From assembly GCA_035772405.1 (NCBI GenBank), contig JAYKKM010000196.1, positions 4,096,501-4,160,500 on the forward strand: a DNA stretch of 64,000 nucleotides, given 5' to 3'. This document shows positions 13,301 through 28,300 of the stretch, piece by piece. The stretch is from Chrysogorgia sp. JL179-B06 (taxonomy: Eukaryota; Cnidaria; Anthozoa; Scleralcyonacea; Chrysogorgiidae). The notes under the pieces were generated by a model, which ran no database searches, had not been told where the DNA came from, and saw nothing but the letters and a program-made list of their open reading frames with translations. Position 1 is the first letter of the stretch. Every line of letters starts with the position of its first letter. Made by a program: the position numbers and the translations under genes.

Positions 13301-16300
13301 TTTTTAACATTAAGAAAAATTTGTCCGTTAGAATTCTTTGAAAAAACCCAGAATAAAATTCATCTTGAAGTGTGCAACTTTTCAAAATAATTCACGGAAG
13401 AAAACGCAAAATATTTGTGTTAATTTTCTGGCTATTTTACGCGTGTGACGTCATAGAATTTACCGCCAAGTTAGCAACCAACTCACGCGCGGTCATAGAA
13501 CCACAGGGAGCCACCTTAAGTTTGCTTGGTTGGATCGAGAAACTATTGTTCAGAAAATGAAGCCGAAAGTCCGCCATTACTAAGGGACCAACTGAGGATC
13601 CTATGAGGTTTTTTGTTGGATTATGCGCTCTTACCATCGACAAAATAAAATAATTCTACTATAAAGAGGACCAGAAGACATTTTTCAAATAACTGGGTAA
13701 AACGATTCATTGGTCCCTTAGTAATGGCCGCCGTTGGCTCTAATTATCCAGTGAGAGAAGCCTAATATGAGACGTCAAATTACGTTCAAGATTTTATGCA
13801 TTTAATGTTAACAAAGAAACTATATTGGCCAGACACTAAACCTATTTCGCGAGCGTCACAGTTTGATTTGCTTGCAAACTCGGAGCTTCTAATAATCTCT
13901 CCTCAATTTACATTATGCAAATATGTAAGCTTCAAAATCAGTTCATCAGATACAATAGAAAGCTCAATGCAGTCCTAATTTTGAGATCAGTGATGTTCTA
14001 ATCACGAAATTAACAAGGAACATGCACCAGGATACGAATCGTCCCGATTAATCGCAGTATGTAAAGGTACCTTTACACGCTGCAACTGTTCACGTTGCAA
14101 CTCGCAACGCAATTTTTCGTTGTAAAGACTAGTTGCAAATTGGGCGGGGTTACACGGAGATAATTTTTCTTACAAGACAAAGTGGACCATTTTAAACTTG
14201 TCAAGTTCTAACTTGGTTTATGTTGCTTTCTTTATCACTGGATGTAATATTGGATTCATGTCGATGTTTACAGGTTCTCTGTCGATGGGTGATGTCCGTA
14301 AAGAAAAACTACCGACAGGTGACATATCATAATTGGAGGCACGCTTTCAACGTCGGACAAACAATGTTTGCTATCATTAAGGTAATATTGATGTAAAAAT
14401 ATACATTAGTTCATTTCCTACTTTGCATTTTCCTTAACTTCAAAATCAACCGTAGTTCAACGTCTTTTATATCTTTGAGACGGACGTTGCATGTAGTTTT
14501 CGTTTTCAGACACTCATGTGAGAATATAAGACACTCGTGTAGGACACTACCAATTGCAACTCGGAAATCGACCATAATGTTAAGGTTTTCAAGAACGAGA
14601 CGCGGGGAAAGTCCTTGGATCTAATAGATGCGATGAGTTTACTTAAGGTTTAAAAATGCGTTGCTACTGAAGTCCAAGTTAAAGTTTTATTGCGATAAAA
14701 ATTCTGTCGCATTTTTTTTTCATAGAATCAAAGTACACCAGTTTGTCCCATTTGGTCATGTATAGTACCTCTTGGGCCCCTTATGAACACATGAAAGATT
14801 ATTTAAACCATTATACAGACCTAACATGAAGTAGTTCTCGCCTTTAGTGCGTGTACCGCTGAAATAGTAACCGCGGGCAGTTGACCGGAAAAGATGGAAA
14901 TTGAAATTTGGAAATGAGCGAAATTAATCCCTCGTTTTCAGACTTACACTCTTAGTCTGCTACTGTTGTTAATATTGTCCATGTTCATTCTTCACGTATC
15001 TGCATATGACATGTAACTAAATTTGAAGCTAGATTTACATATTTACTGGTCAACAAAACGTGTACGAAACTTAAAACTAATATTTCGAATCGAAATATTA
15101 GTTTTATTAATTTTCGACTGAAATTGTAAAAATTCCTTCAAAAATTCCTTCAAAAATTCCTCAAAACATGGAATTCCTTAGATTGTTGCTTAAAATGTTG
15201 CAGAATTTCTTGTTTTAAGGAAATTTCCTAACGTGAGAGCACTGCATCCACGTTCCTTTAGATTATCAATGGCCCTTTGGCATGTTGACTTCACTTATTG
15301 TCATCTTTCATCACCAAGCATCTCTTCAGTATTAAATTTAGAAACAATATATAGACAAACCGAGGGTTGTTTGCAGTGATAATGAAAAGGCGATGTCATA
15401 ATTTATGTCATTATGTCCAATTCTATGTTTGCAACCAGTTCCCTGAGATTTAGAAATGTGGCCATGTAAGGTCGACCAATATGGCGCCCGTGATATATAC
15501 TGTCACTTTTTAATCTATCATTTGGCTTTGCTAATTGGAAGCAAGGTAAATGTAGCTCTTTTTAAGTAAACAACGATGTTTCTTGCTTGTTTTTATTAGA
15601 ATTCTGGCCTTCGTGATCATTTCTCTGATGTCGAACGTTTGGCGTTATTAGTTGCTTGTCTTTGTCATGACTTGGACCACCGTGGAACAAACAATCAATT
15701 TCAAGTGAAGTAAGTACAGTATCAAATTGAATAGACGCATGAATTGAATCAAAAGTATCAAATTGTTCAACAAAATTATTTAAATTATAATAAATAAATT
15801 ATAATAATTATTATAATAATTATAAAAAGTTCAAAATTATTCAACAGTATCAAATTGGATATGACGCATGAATCTATTAGTGACTACTAATACCAAAATC
15901 CTTTTCGGTATATCTTTTTGTGATAAGTCGAACAATTGTTTCACGTTTCTTACAGGGTGTTTAACTCTTTCCTGTCTGGCCCAGTCGAAATCAGTCCCAC
16001 AAGACTGATGAAGTCGTGAATCGAAAAAGACGGCACACGGTAACGCAAGCACATGATATCCACTCACACACAACGTTTGATTTGATTTCATAGACAAAAG
16101 CGACTGGTGGCATTTTGAATTTTTAGGATGCTACGCGGGCGTACAAGATGCAGGGCTTTTTCTAGGGAAATGAAAGTTTTTCAACCTCATTTTTGATAAT
16201 CAATGCCAATTTATATTAACAGAATGTTTCTTGTTTTGGAATTTAAAGGCATTGGTAAAAGCCCGTTTATTGGACTTTCAGAAAATGTATAGCTTACGCA

Positions 16301-19300
16301 ACAGTTATGGTTATTTCCAGAAATATCAATAGAACAAACAAAGATGTTTTTCAGCCGGACAGGAAAGAGTTAATATTAACACGAGAAAGGAGATCTCGCA
16401 AGGAATTATGGTAGTAGTAGTAGTAGTCACTAATAATATCGATATCGAGAGGATTGCAATTAAATCGTTAATGGCATCAGTGACTGGAGTGAAATAACAT
16501 TAAATTATTCAAAATGGCGCTCTATTTTTTGTTTGATTTTATGCTACGCTATCAATGTGAAAGTCTCAATCGAAAGAAATTATGCCCTGACAATTTACCA
16601 GTACCCCAACTGCGTACTAAGCTTCTTTACGTGTATTCTACTTAATTTGTTGCTCTTGATTTTACTTACTAGTTTATTTTTCTTTCACTCTCTATTTCTA
16701 TATCATTTTTATTTGGAGAGGTTCTAATCTGTTTTAGATACAACGATGTACATTCCGTCTTAAGAACATAGAGCAAAGCGGAGTTTCAAGTCATGTTGAC
16801 ATGTTATTTTGGTCGAATATATTCGATTAAATCCTTATTCTTTGTTTTTAGGATAGATTCTCCTTTGGCTCGTTTATATAGTACTTCTACGATGGAGCAC
16901 CATCACTTTGACCACTGTAAGATGATTTTACACAGTTCGGTAAGACAAAGTTAACAATAATGATCTGCTTTAATAGTGTATGATTTTAAGACTTTTGGGT
17001 TTACCTGTGTGAACATTGTTCCTCCTGAGTTACGCTACATTGTCAAGCATTACACTAGATAATAGATGAATCGTTTATTAAGAATCAATATAGTCGCAGT
17101 CCAAGGACTGAATTACAATTGATTCTAAAAATAAAATAGAAGTATTTATCTTACTTATTAGAATTTAAAAGCAATGCAGTCAAAAAGACAAATAATATTT
17201 AAATCAAAGAACTTCAAGTGTTATGTTTAGAAATATAAAAAAAAAAATTGATATTTGCTCTTGTACTCGAGAAATAATGTTTTCATTCTCATATTTTATA
17301 CTTCTAAAAAGCTTCTTGTAGAGTTTTATCGACGGCTCAAACTTGAAAAGACGTCAAAATTGAAAAGAAACGTTATAATAGCCATATTTACTTCCGGTAA
17401 AAGGTCATAAAGCTTATGTTCGTTATTACACTGCGCGGTTAAACGTTATGTTGTAAAACTTATACGTTAAAAGAGGTTACGCTATGATGAAAGAGGTTAC
17501 ACTACGATGAAAGAGGTTACGCTACGTTGAAAGAGGTTACGCTACGATGAAAGAGGTTACGCTACGATGAAAGAGGTTACGCTACGTTGAAAGAGGTTAC
17601 GCTACGTTGAAAGAGGTTACGCTACGATGAAAGAGGTTACGCTACGATGAAAGAGGTTACGCTACGTTGAAAGAGGTTACGCTACGATGAAAGAGGTTAC
17701 GCTACGATGAAAGAGGTTACGCTACGTTGAAAGAGGTTACGCTACGATGAAAGAGGTTACGCTACGATGAAAGAGGTTACGCTACGATGAAAGAGGTTAC
17801 GCTACGTTGAAAGAGGTTACGCTACGTTGAAAGAGGTTACGCTACGATGAAAGAGGTTACGCTACGATGAAAGAGGTTACGCTACGTTGAAAGAGGTTAC
17901 GCTACGATGAAAGAGGTTACGCTACGATGAAAGAGGTTACGCTACGATGAAAGAGGTTACGCTACGATGAAAGAGGTTACGCTACGATGAAAGAGATTAC
18001 GCTACGATGAAAGAGATTACGCTACGATGAAAGAGGTTACGCTACGTTGAAAGAAGTTACGCTACGTTAAAAGAGGTTACGCTACGTTGAAAGAGGTTAC
18101 GCTACGTTAAAAGAGGTTACGCTATGATGAAAGAGGTTACGCCACGTTGAAAAGAGGTTACGCTACGATGAAAGAGATTACGCTACGATGAAAGAGGTTA
18201 CGCTACGATGAAAGAGGTTACGCTACGATGAAAGAGATTACGCTACGATGAAAGAGATTACGCTACGATGAAAGAGGTTACGCTACGTTGAAAGAGGTTA
18301 CGCTACGTTGAAAGAGGTTACGCTACGATGAAAGAGGTTACGCTATGATGAAAGAGGTTACGCTACGATGAAAGAGGTTACGCTACGATGAAAGAGGTTA
18401 CGCCACGTTGAAAGAGATTACGCTACGATGAAAGAGGTTACGCCACGTTGAAAGAGGTTACGCTACGATGAAAGAGGTTACGCTACGTTGAAAGAGGTTA
18501 CGCTACGTTGAAAGAGGTTACGCTACGATGAAAGAGGTTACGCTACGATGAAAGAGGTTACGCTACGATGAAAGAGGTTACGCTACGTTGAAAGAGGTTA
18601 CGCTACGTTGAAAGAGGTTAAGCTACGATGAAAGAGGTTACGCTACGATGAAAGAGGTTACGCTACGATGAAAGAGGTTACGCTACGATGAAAGAGGTTA
18701 CGCTACGATGAAAGAGGTTACGCTACGATGAAAGAGGTTACGCTACGTTGAAAGAGATTACGCTACGATGAAAGAGGTTACGCTACGATGAAAGAGGTTA
18801 CGCCACGATGAAAGAGGTTACGCCACGTTGAAAGAGGTTACGCCACGATGAAAGAGGTTACGCTACGTTGAAAGAGGTTACGCTACGATGAAAGAGGTTA
18901 CGCCACGTTGAAAGAGGTTACGCTACGATGAAAGAGGTTACGCTACGTTGAAAGAGGTTACGCTACGTTGAAAGAGGTTACGCTACGATGAAAGAGGTTA
19001 CGCTACGATGAAAGAGGTTACGCTACGTTAAAGAGGTTACGCCACGTTAAAGAGGTTACGCCACGTTGAAAAGAGGTTACGCTACGATGAAAGAGGTTAC
19101 GCTACGTTGAAAGAGGTTACGCTACGTTGAAAGAGGTTACGCTACGATGAAAGAGGTTACGCTACGATGAAAGAGGTTACGCTACGTTGAAAGAGGTTAC
19201 GCTACGATGAAAGAGGTTACGCTACGTTGAAAGAGGTTACGCTACGTTGAAAGAGGTTACGCTACGTTGAAAGAGGTTACGCTACGTTGAAAGAGGTTAC

Positions 19301-22300
19301 GCTACGATGAAAGAGGTTACGCTACGATGAAAGAGGTTACGCTACGTTGAAAGAGGTTACGCTACGATGAAAGAGGTTACGCTACGTTGAAAGAGGTTAC
19401 GCTACGTTGAAAGAGGTTACGCTACGATGAAAGAGGTTACGCTACGTTGAAAGAGGTTACGCTACGTTGAAAGAGGTTACGCTACGTTGAAAGAGGTTAC
19501 GCTACGTTGAAAGAGGTTACGCTACGATGAAAGAGGTTACGCTACGTTAAAGAGGTTACGCTACGTTAAAGAGGTTACGCCACGTTGAAAAGAGGTTACG
19601 CTACGATGAAAGAGGTTACGCTACGTTGAAAGAGGTTACGCTACGTTGAAAGAGGTTACGCTACGATGAAAGAGGTTACGCTACGATGAAAGAGGTTACG
19701 CTACGATGAAAGAGGTTACGCTACGTTGAAAGAGGTTACGCTACGTTGAAAGAGGTTACGCTACGATGAAAGAGGTTACGCTACGTTGAAAGAGGTTACG
19801 CCACGTTGAAAGAGGTTACGCTACGATGAAAGAGGTTACGCCACGTTGAAAGAGGTTACGCCACGTTGAAAGAGGTTACGCTACGATGAAAGAGGTTACG
19901 CTACGTTAAAAGAGGTTACGCTACGATGAAAGAGGTTACGCTACGATGAAAGAGGTTACGCTACGATGAAAGAGGTTACGCCACGTTGAAAGAGGTTACG
20001 CTACGATGAAAGAGGTTACGCTACGTTGAAAGAGGTTACGCTACGTTGAAAGAGGTTACGCTACGATGAAAGAGGTTACGCTACGATGAAAGAGGTTACG
20101 CTACGTTGAAAGAGGTTACGCTACGATGAAAGAGGTTACGCTACGTTGAAAGAGGTTACGCTACGATGAAAGAGGTTACGCTACGATGAAAGAGGTTACG
20201 CTACGATGAAAGAGGTTACGCCGCTATGCGTTACTTTCTGTGCTTTGTTGAAATATGTTTACCGCGATCCAAAAGGTTCAGGGGTATATTAAAGAATAGT
20301 ATAAGTACTCTCTGTTAGTTAAAGAGAAGCAATCTTTGTTGGTTGAAGCTAGAGTTTTCTCTTATTTCCATTTAGGGCAATGATATATTTCGTGGATTAT
20401 CTGCGGAGGATTATGATAGGGCTTTCAGGATGTTGGAATTTTTCATTTTGGCTACAGATTTAGCTTTATATTTCAAGTACGTTGTTTTCTCTCATATACA
20501 ATTTGTATCGGGGTTCATTTACTGTCCTGTCATGGTTTTAAAGGGGCACTCCACTCCAAAAGCAAGTTGTATTCATATGAAACATCTTACATCAATTAGC
20601 TTAACCCTAAAATATTATAGCATAGTTCTCTTTAGTTAACGAGAAATAGCGAGTCAAAGTCAGAAAAATCGCCAAGTTTTCGACGCCATGTTGTCATTCT
20701 CCAACAGACGCGGATTGTCAGCGGTCTTCAAATTTTGACGTCACTGGGTGCTTTTTCGTTTTGTTTTCTAGGCGATCACAATGAGTTTCGTTGTTTAGCG
20801 TTCATCTGATGAAGATTATTCTAGTTCAAGTTCTTATAGTTCCTCAGGCGAGAACCTATAGACGAATTTATTGCACATAATTTACAACAGAAGAGTGATT
20901 AGGGTTATCGATGTCAACCTAGGTTCTTGGCTGAGGAACTTGAAGAACTTGAAGTAGAGTAATCTTCGTCAGATGAAAGCTAAACAACGAAACTCGTTGT
21001 GATCGCCTACAAAACAAAACAAAAAAGCACTCAGTGACGTCAAAATTTGAAGACCGCTGACAATTCGCGTCTGCTCGAGAAAGACAACATGGCGTCGAAA
21101 ACCTGACGATTTCTCCGACTTTGACTCACTATTTCTCGTTAACAAAATTTGAGCTGAGATGTTTCATATGAACACAACTTGTTTTTGAAGTGGAGTGCCC
21201 CTTTAAAATAAGAGTAGATATGGTAATTGGAAATAATTGTTCAGGATTATCTACATATAACATGTTTCTCAATTATATTTCTCACCGTTTCTTTAAATTA
21301 CATATGCTGGAAGTTTTTCGGCGTTGTCTCTTGATCTTCACTTTTAAGACGTTTGAACCAACTCTTTTGTCTCCTTCAGTTACTATATACAAAGCAGCTG
21401 AAGTAAACTGAAGACTTCTTACGTCTTAATGCCTATATCATCATTGTGGATTGTCAGACGAAAATTTCATCTTCATGGAGTTTTTCGCTGTCAAAGTTAC
21501 CGGACGTCACACGTCAAATGAGGCAATGCAAATCAGTTTTCTTTTGTTTCTTGCTTCAAAAATTCCTCATTTGACGTCATGTCCGGTAACGCAAAAAAGT
21601 CCATGAAGATGAAATTTTCGCCTGAGAAGATATATTACAAATCTTCTTAGAATGTTCCAATTAGTATAAATATGTAAAGTCCCCGAGAATGACATAGGCA
21701 CTTTAAAAGTAAATAAATCAATAACAACATTCAAAAAACCCCAGTAGCAACAATTATCACCATTCGTTATATGGATCAGCTCGTTTTCAGGTCTGTGCGA
21801 AAAATAACGCACGCTGATTGGTTGCTGCGATATCCGAAATCCTACGATATGGTCCTCCCAGCCTATACGCTGCAAGGTTCATACGGATCTATACGTTTTG
21901 GCGGGAACATTTCAGAGTTAATAATAATTTATTAAAATCCATCTTAAATTTACAAATACAATGGGTTTACAGTCTAAACTAAAGATATAAAATATGTATC
22001 AGAATTACATAATATGACTAACTATGTTGTATTAGGCCACTGCCTCATTGCCTCACTAATTTGAATGAACAACTACTGCTATCAACAGGAGCCCTTACAT
22101 TATACAACACGGTGTATCTTCATTGAAAATTCCGAGCAATAAATGCCCTGGAACAGCTGTTGTGGTCTAGTGGTTACCACACATGTCTATGAGCTGGGAG
22201 ACACAGGTTTAAATCCTGGGTCGGACCTCCACTCAAGGTCTTAAAAATAATTGAGGAGAAAGTGCTGCCTTTGCAATAATATCAGCAAATGGTCTGAAGA

Positions 22301-25300
22301 CTTTCAGGTCTTCTCGGATAACGACCTGAAATCGTAGGCCCTCGGAACCCCTATCATTGGGCTTTTAGCCTGTTGGGTTATTCCGTTCACCTAAGAGTGA
22401 TAAATCTACTAAACCAAACTAAACATCAGCATTGCTTTTCTTTAAAGTTATTCATATAAAAGCACAGCGAGTAAATGCCTAACTGCTGTAAAAATGAACG
22501 GAAACGTGCTAGCAAAGAGGTAAACGGCAGCATGTGATGACGAAAACAGCGATGAAAACAGCGAAGAAGTTAACAAAAATCCAGCCATATAATAAATCCC
22601 TTATTAACCTAATTTGCTCGGTATGTACGGGAAAGTATTTACTTTCGTTTTTCGCACAGACCTCCGACAAATACATTCTCCGTCATATGTCTTTATATAT
22701 ACTACCTGCTGATGTTACAGGGCTAAAAATGAAGTTAGTTACTCATCACAACAATTGTAGGTGACGTTTGTAGGTGTCTGACCAATGCAAGATGTAAATG
22801 ATTTTTAGAATGCTTAAATCTTCGTTTTTGTTGTAAATTCATAGAAATCAACTGTGTTTTCAAGATTTATTCTTACCTTACCATTTCAATGTATTTTCCG
22901 ATAGTACATTTTAATATTTATTATATATCGGGGTAGTATAGGTACTAGTAATGGAAATGTTGGTGCTGAAGCGTTAACGTGATGGAGAAGAATGGCGAGG
23001 AAGAGAGAGACAATTCAACTCGATAATTTCATCAGTATTAAAATTTCTTTACATGAATGTCCAGAATTCAATATCCAAAATTCGCCATAGAAACTAAACT
23101 TGAATAAAACTGGAATAAAAACTGAGCACTCTTGAACGACGTTATGGTTTCAAATCAGTTTAAGGACCACTCATGGCTTAGGTATTTTTAGCACTGTGTA
23201 GAACTGTCTCGTTCTTTAAAAAATCCCGTTTATTTTATCTAGGATAGGTTTATTTCATGAATTGGACAATTCCAGGACAAAAATAAACGGGATTTTTTAA
23301 AGAACGGGGCAGTTACAGGTATATATAGTGCTAAAATTCTGTGTCCCGTACACGAAGTAAGAGCCAATATTCCGCCATTTGTTTTTTCATTTCTGATTTT
23401 GCAGTAGACTTTGAACTTGGAGTTGGTCGTTGAGTTTATTTTGAAACGTTAGGAATCGTTGAGTTGATTAGAGAGTAGCGTATCATCTTGTGTTAACTGA
23501 GGCATTGAGGACGGGAGGTTGTCGATACGATTGTTTTCTAATATAGCGGTTCAATTTTTGTTGACCATTGCTATTTTCTTCGGACAGTGCGTCCAATTTC
23601 AGCTGATGTTGGTCATAGGCGATGGGTGATTGTTGTTGATACGATCGCTTTCGAATATAATGATCCAGATTTTGTTGACCAATGGTATTTTCTTTGTGCA
23701 GTACATTTTTAATCGATGTTGGTCGTCGGTTGCGGATTGTAAATCAATCATGAGATAACCGTAAGGACATTTTGTAACTTCCTCGTAACTTTTCTTAAAC
23801 TTTTGAACATCGCGCTAAAACTAAGATTTGTTGCTTGTCTTGTGGAGATTTGAGTACGATAAGAGTACGATATAGTGGGCACTGAGGCTGATATTTCTGG
23901 TCTCTCTGCCTTGATGAAATATATTTTGAACAATGTAGATCACAGACAGATTCCGATGATGATTCCCTTTTGTGAATAGGTCGGTTATGCGCTTGTCGCC
24001 CCCTGATTGATCAATAAGATTGTCGAGGACAATAAGGTTTCTCTCCGTGACGTCTAAAACGTCCTTTTTGGCAATGTCATCTGGTATTCCTTCGTTGAGT
24101 TCAATGCCAGGTATAGTTGTGTTCATATCCAGGTACATGGGCTGCCATTGTCCATAACACCAAATGATACATTCAGGAGGAGGACTGATGGTTACTTGAG
24201 CGTATTCCAAACGTGTTGTCACTTGCCACTTTGAATACATCCAGCCACGAAACATGTGAAAGGATGTTTCATGACGCGCTGGACCCACTGACAACAGGAG
24301 TTGGTTCTTTTTAATTGTTTCCTTTCCTTGTTGGCTAGTATTGAAAAGCTTTTCCCACAGATATTGCTGACGTATGATAACATGTTGCCTCTACAATGAC
24401 CAAGAGTAAAATGATTGATCATGAGCAAAATGAGGCTTTTTACTTCTCCTCCTCCTCTTGCTCCTCATTCTCCTCCTCTTGCTTCTCCTCTCGCTCTTGC
24501 TCCTCCTCCCCTTGCTCCTCCTCCCCTTGCTCCTCCTCCCCTTCCTTTTCCTCTCGCTCCTGCTCTCACTCCTCCTCCCCTTCCTCCTCCTCTTGCTTCC
24601 CCTCTTGTTCCTCCTGTTGTTCCTCCTCATTTTGTTGTTCCTCCTCTTGTTCCTCCTCCTCTCAATCTTCTTCTATAATATCCTCTTCCACTTTCTCCAT
24701 CCCTAACCCTAGCCCTAATCAGTATTCATATTATAGCGCCTCATTAGTTATGCTTACGTCACATCCCTCATAGGCCCTAAACCTTTCTACCTTACCTACA
24801 ACCCTAAACCTTCGTTAGTTTTCAACTCGAACAATTCAGACGTCCCTTCCGAACAATTTTGGCATGATGTCATTCCCGAATAGTCTCCGAGCTTAGATTA
24901 CGATGATGGCATGACATCATGCCAAAATGGTTTGGAAGGGAAATCGGAATTATTCGAGTGGAATACTAAGAAGGAGGAGAAAGAGGAGGAGGAGAAAGAG
25001 GAGGAGGAGAAAGAGGAGGAGGAGAAAGAGGAGGAGGAGAAATAGGAGGAGGAGAAAGAGGAGGAGGAGAAAGAGGAGGAGGAGAAAGAGGAGGACCGAG
25101 AAACAAGGGTATGAGGAGGTGGAGCAAGAGGAGGAGGAGGAACAAGAGCAAGAGCAAAAGAAGGAGCACGAGGAGCAAGAGGAGGAAAACCCTGATTTTG
25201 CTCGTGATCAATCATTTTACTCTTAGTCATTGTAGAGGCAACATTTCATGTCTGCAATACCTGTGGGGAAAGCTTTTAAACACTGTTTAACAAGCAACGC

Positions 25301-28300
25301 CATATTAAGAGAGTCCATGGGGAAGAAAACAATTACAAAGAACCAACTCCTGTTGTCAGTGGGTGGCGTCATGAAACATCCTTTCACATGTATTGTGGCT
25401 GGATGTACTCAAAGTGGCAAGTCCGTATAGGTGTAAACACTTATGGAAAACGCTCAAGCAACCATCAGTCCTCCTGAACGTATCATTTGGTGTTATGGAC
25501 AATGGCAGCCCATGTACATCTCAAACAAATCAATATTTTAAGAGAAAATCGAGGTGAAAGTTGGTTTGATTTATGTGGTCTCTTCCTCCGATATCCAAAC
25601 CTCCATCTCGGTGCTGATTTTCTTTGTTTTCGGCTGACTTCGACAACTCTAACTGTTCTTTACCTTGCAGAAAGAGGAATACATTTTTTGAATTGGTGGG
25701 AGATAGCACCACAAATTGGTTTGATGAGGAAAATAAGAAACTGTTAGGGTAAGAATTCATTTATATCGTCGATATATTCAAGCTCACACAGCAACATAAT
25801 TAATCTTATGTCAATATCAGACTTTCATCTATTCTGCCAGGAAAGTTTTTGTTAAATTTAACTTTTTACTTCGTTACAGCGAAAATGTTTTTCACAACTA
25901 ACCAGCTTTAAAGTGGAACTGTACCAAAAAATATATTACGTTTAAATAAAAGGCCTTTAAGTATAATGTTTAGAAATGTTAATAGTTTTACGACATCTGC
26001 TCTTCTACTCGAGAAAAAAACATTTTATGCTTCTGGATGCCGCTATTTTCGAGTTTGCTTCACGGCTCAGACTCGAGGTCCAGCGGGGATTTATTTTTAA
26101 TTTTGACGTCATTGAGTGCAAGGAACAAAAGACAAGCACTCGATGACGTCAAGATTGAAAAGAAAACCACCGCTGTACATCAATCTTGAGCCGTCGAACA
26201 AACCCGAAAATGGCGGCGTCCAGAAACATAAAATACGAGAATGAAAACGTTATTTCTCGAGTACAAGAGAAGATACTGTAAAACTATTAACATTTCTAAA
26301 CATTATACATACTTAAAGGCCTTTTATTTCAAACTTTTTTTCAAATGTTTTTTGGCACAGTTCCCTTTAAATATGTTTGTTCCTGCCGTATCGTGTCGGT
26401 TTATTGAAGCAAATATATATGTTTTGTTATAGCGCTATGATGATGACGGTTTGCGATGTCTCGGCGATAACAAAGCCCTGGGCTGTTCAGAGAAGGGTAA
26501 GGTAGATTGTTTGCCATTAGCTTTGCAGATGATTTAAGGGTTCCCTATGGTTTTCTACATAATGCATAATATTTGACTAAATTGCTTAAGGTGCCTATAA
26601 CGTCAAAATTCTTATTGTTTTATTTGGAAGAACTTTTAAAGTGATAAAGTAACTTCTTTTGAAGATTTTTGCTTCTTCGCTTTGTTTTTGAAATATTTCA
26701 GTTTGTTTGATATGCAAATGTCTGGAATTTCGTCACTCATGCATAATGTACTTACCGGAGAAGTTTGTGTATCACTTTCATTCTCAAACGAAATCCTTTA
26801 AAATCGAGAAGTTTGGTGTTGTGGGAGAAACACGCACACGTGTTATTCACACTTTAATGTTTTTATTTGATGAACTCAAAGAAAGATATATAACATTCTC
26901 TGATAACTCATTATGCATGTGTTTGCATATCAAACATTTTGCATATCAAACAAACTGATATATCTCAAAAAGAAAGCGAAGAAACATAAATCTTCAAAAG
27001 AAGTTACTTTATCATTTTAAAAGTTCTTCTAAACAAGACAATAAAAAAATTTGAGGTTAGGGGCACTTTAAGGAAGCCTAGTTTTTTTCCACTTATGACT
27101 TATGTTCCTGAAATTCTCCATTAAGATAAGTGATATTCTCGCAATTACTTTTGTGTTGTTATTTACCTTTGCAAGATCGTCGCTATGGCAACAACGTATC
27201 TAAAATATCACATATTTTTTTTATATTTTTCATCTTTTCCCTGCCATTTCTGGCATTTCCTTCGGTGAAAATACATTTCCCGCCAAATTATCAACTAGCT
27301 CTCGCGCGGTCATGAAACCATAGCGAGCCACCTTAATATACCAAACCATCAGTTAATGATTTCCCCAAAGATTTTTAAAAGAGTTAAAAGATGAAAATCT
27401 CATCCGTGTTTTAATATTCGTTAGTAGATGAAGAATTACTTTTCCTTTTTTCACTTTAGATTTTGTGTTATAATTTCAGGTTGCTAAACTAGTTTCCGAA
27501 GAATTTTTCCAACAAGGTGATTTAGAAATGGAGGAGCTGAAGGAACAACCAGCTGTAAGATTTTTTCTTCTGATAAAGTGTTTTTATCTGACTGCTCCAA
27601 CCAGGTTCTCCGATGAAAAAATCATCAATCCATTTTTGATTTTATCTAAAAGTACTTTCAAAATGAGACAGAATGGCTTTCGGGGTTTCTCAATACCTCA
27701 TCTCGTTCCAGAGATATTCAGGTTTTTTGAAACATGCAAATTAGATATCTAAGACGTCATGACCTCATGTAGACTAAATAAAATTTACAAAATGATGCAT
27801 ATTTCTGCAAATAACAGATAGCAAGTGTTGAAACGTTGCACATGTATGCCAATGAGGAGAGTACACAACACTGTGTCAGTAATATCATTGCCAAGGCGAC
27901 AACTGGGAAACAGGAGTCTTTTATTTAAAAACTAAAATCTTAATTTCTGTCTCTTTCTTAAAGAATAAGATGTTAAACCTCCGAAATATAATATCTACGT
28001 GTGTACAAATCTTCGAATCTATGCACTGCAGTAAACATTGTTTGATAGAGAGATAAACAAATTTTGTTTTAAAAACGGAAGAGGTCTGACACCAAGTGGA
28101 GAGGTCTGACACCAAGTAACAGAAATATGCATCATTTTGTGAATTTTATTTAGTCTATGTAAGGCTATGACGTCATATATATCTAATTTGCATGTTTCAA
28201 AAAACCTGAATATCTCGGGAACGAGATGAGATATTGAGAAACAGCGAAAGCCATTCTGTCTCATTTTGAAAGTACTTTTAGATAAAATCACAATTGGATA

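Larger units (their letters stand above)
9767..14273. other. Intron, repeats only
   Basis: Outside the elements listed separately, and a further inverted pair at 13557-13740 (CCGCCATTACTAAGGGACC and complement), nothing coding is seen between PDE exons. Confidence 0.5.

Noticed and set aside
17464..20222. CRISPR-like direct repeats
   Set aside because: Units are contiguous with no unique spacers, in an animal intron; it is a satellite.
24391..25230. Ser-, Pro-, Leu- and Arg/Glu-rich frames
   Set aside because: They come from CCT/AGG-type low-complexity DNA and have no domain or splice context.
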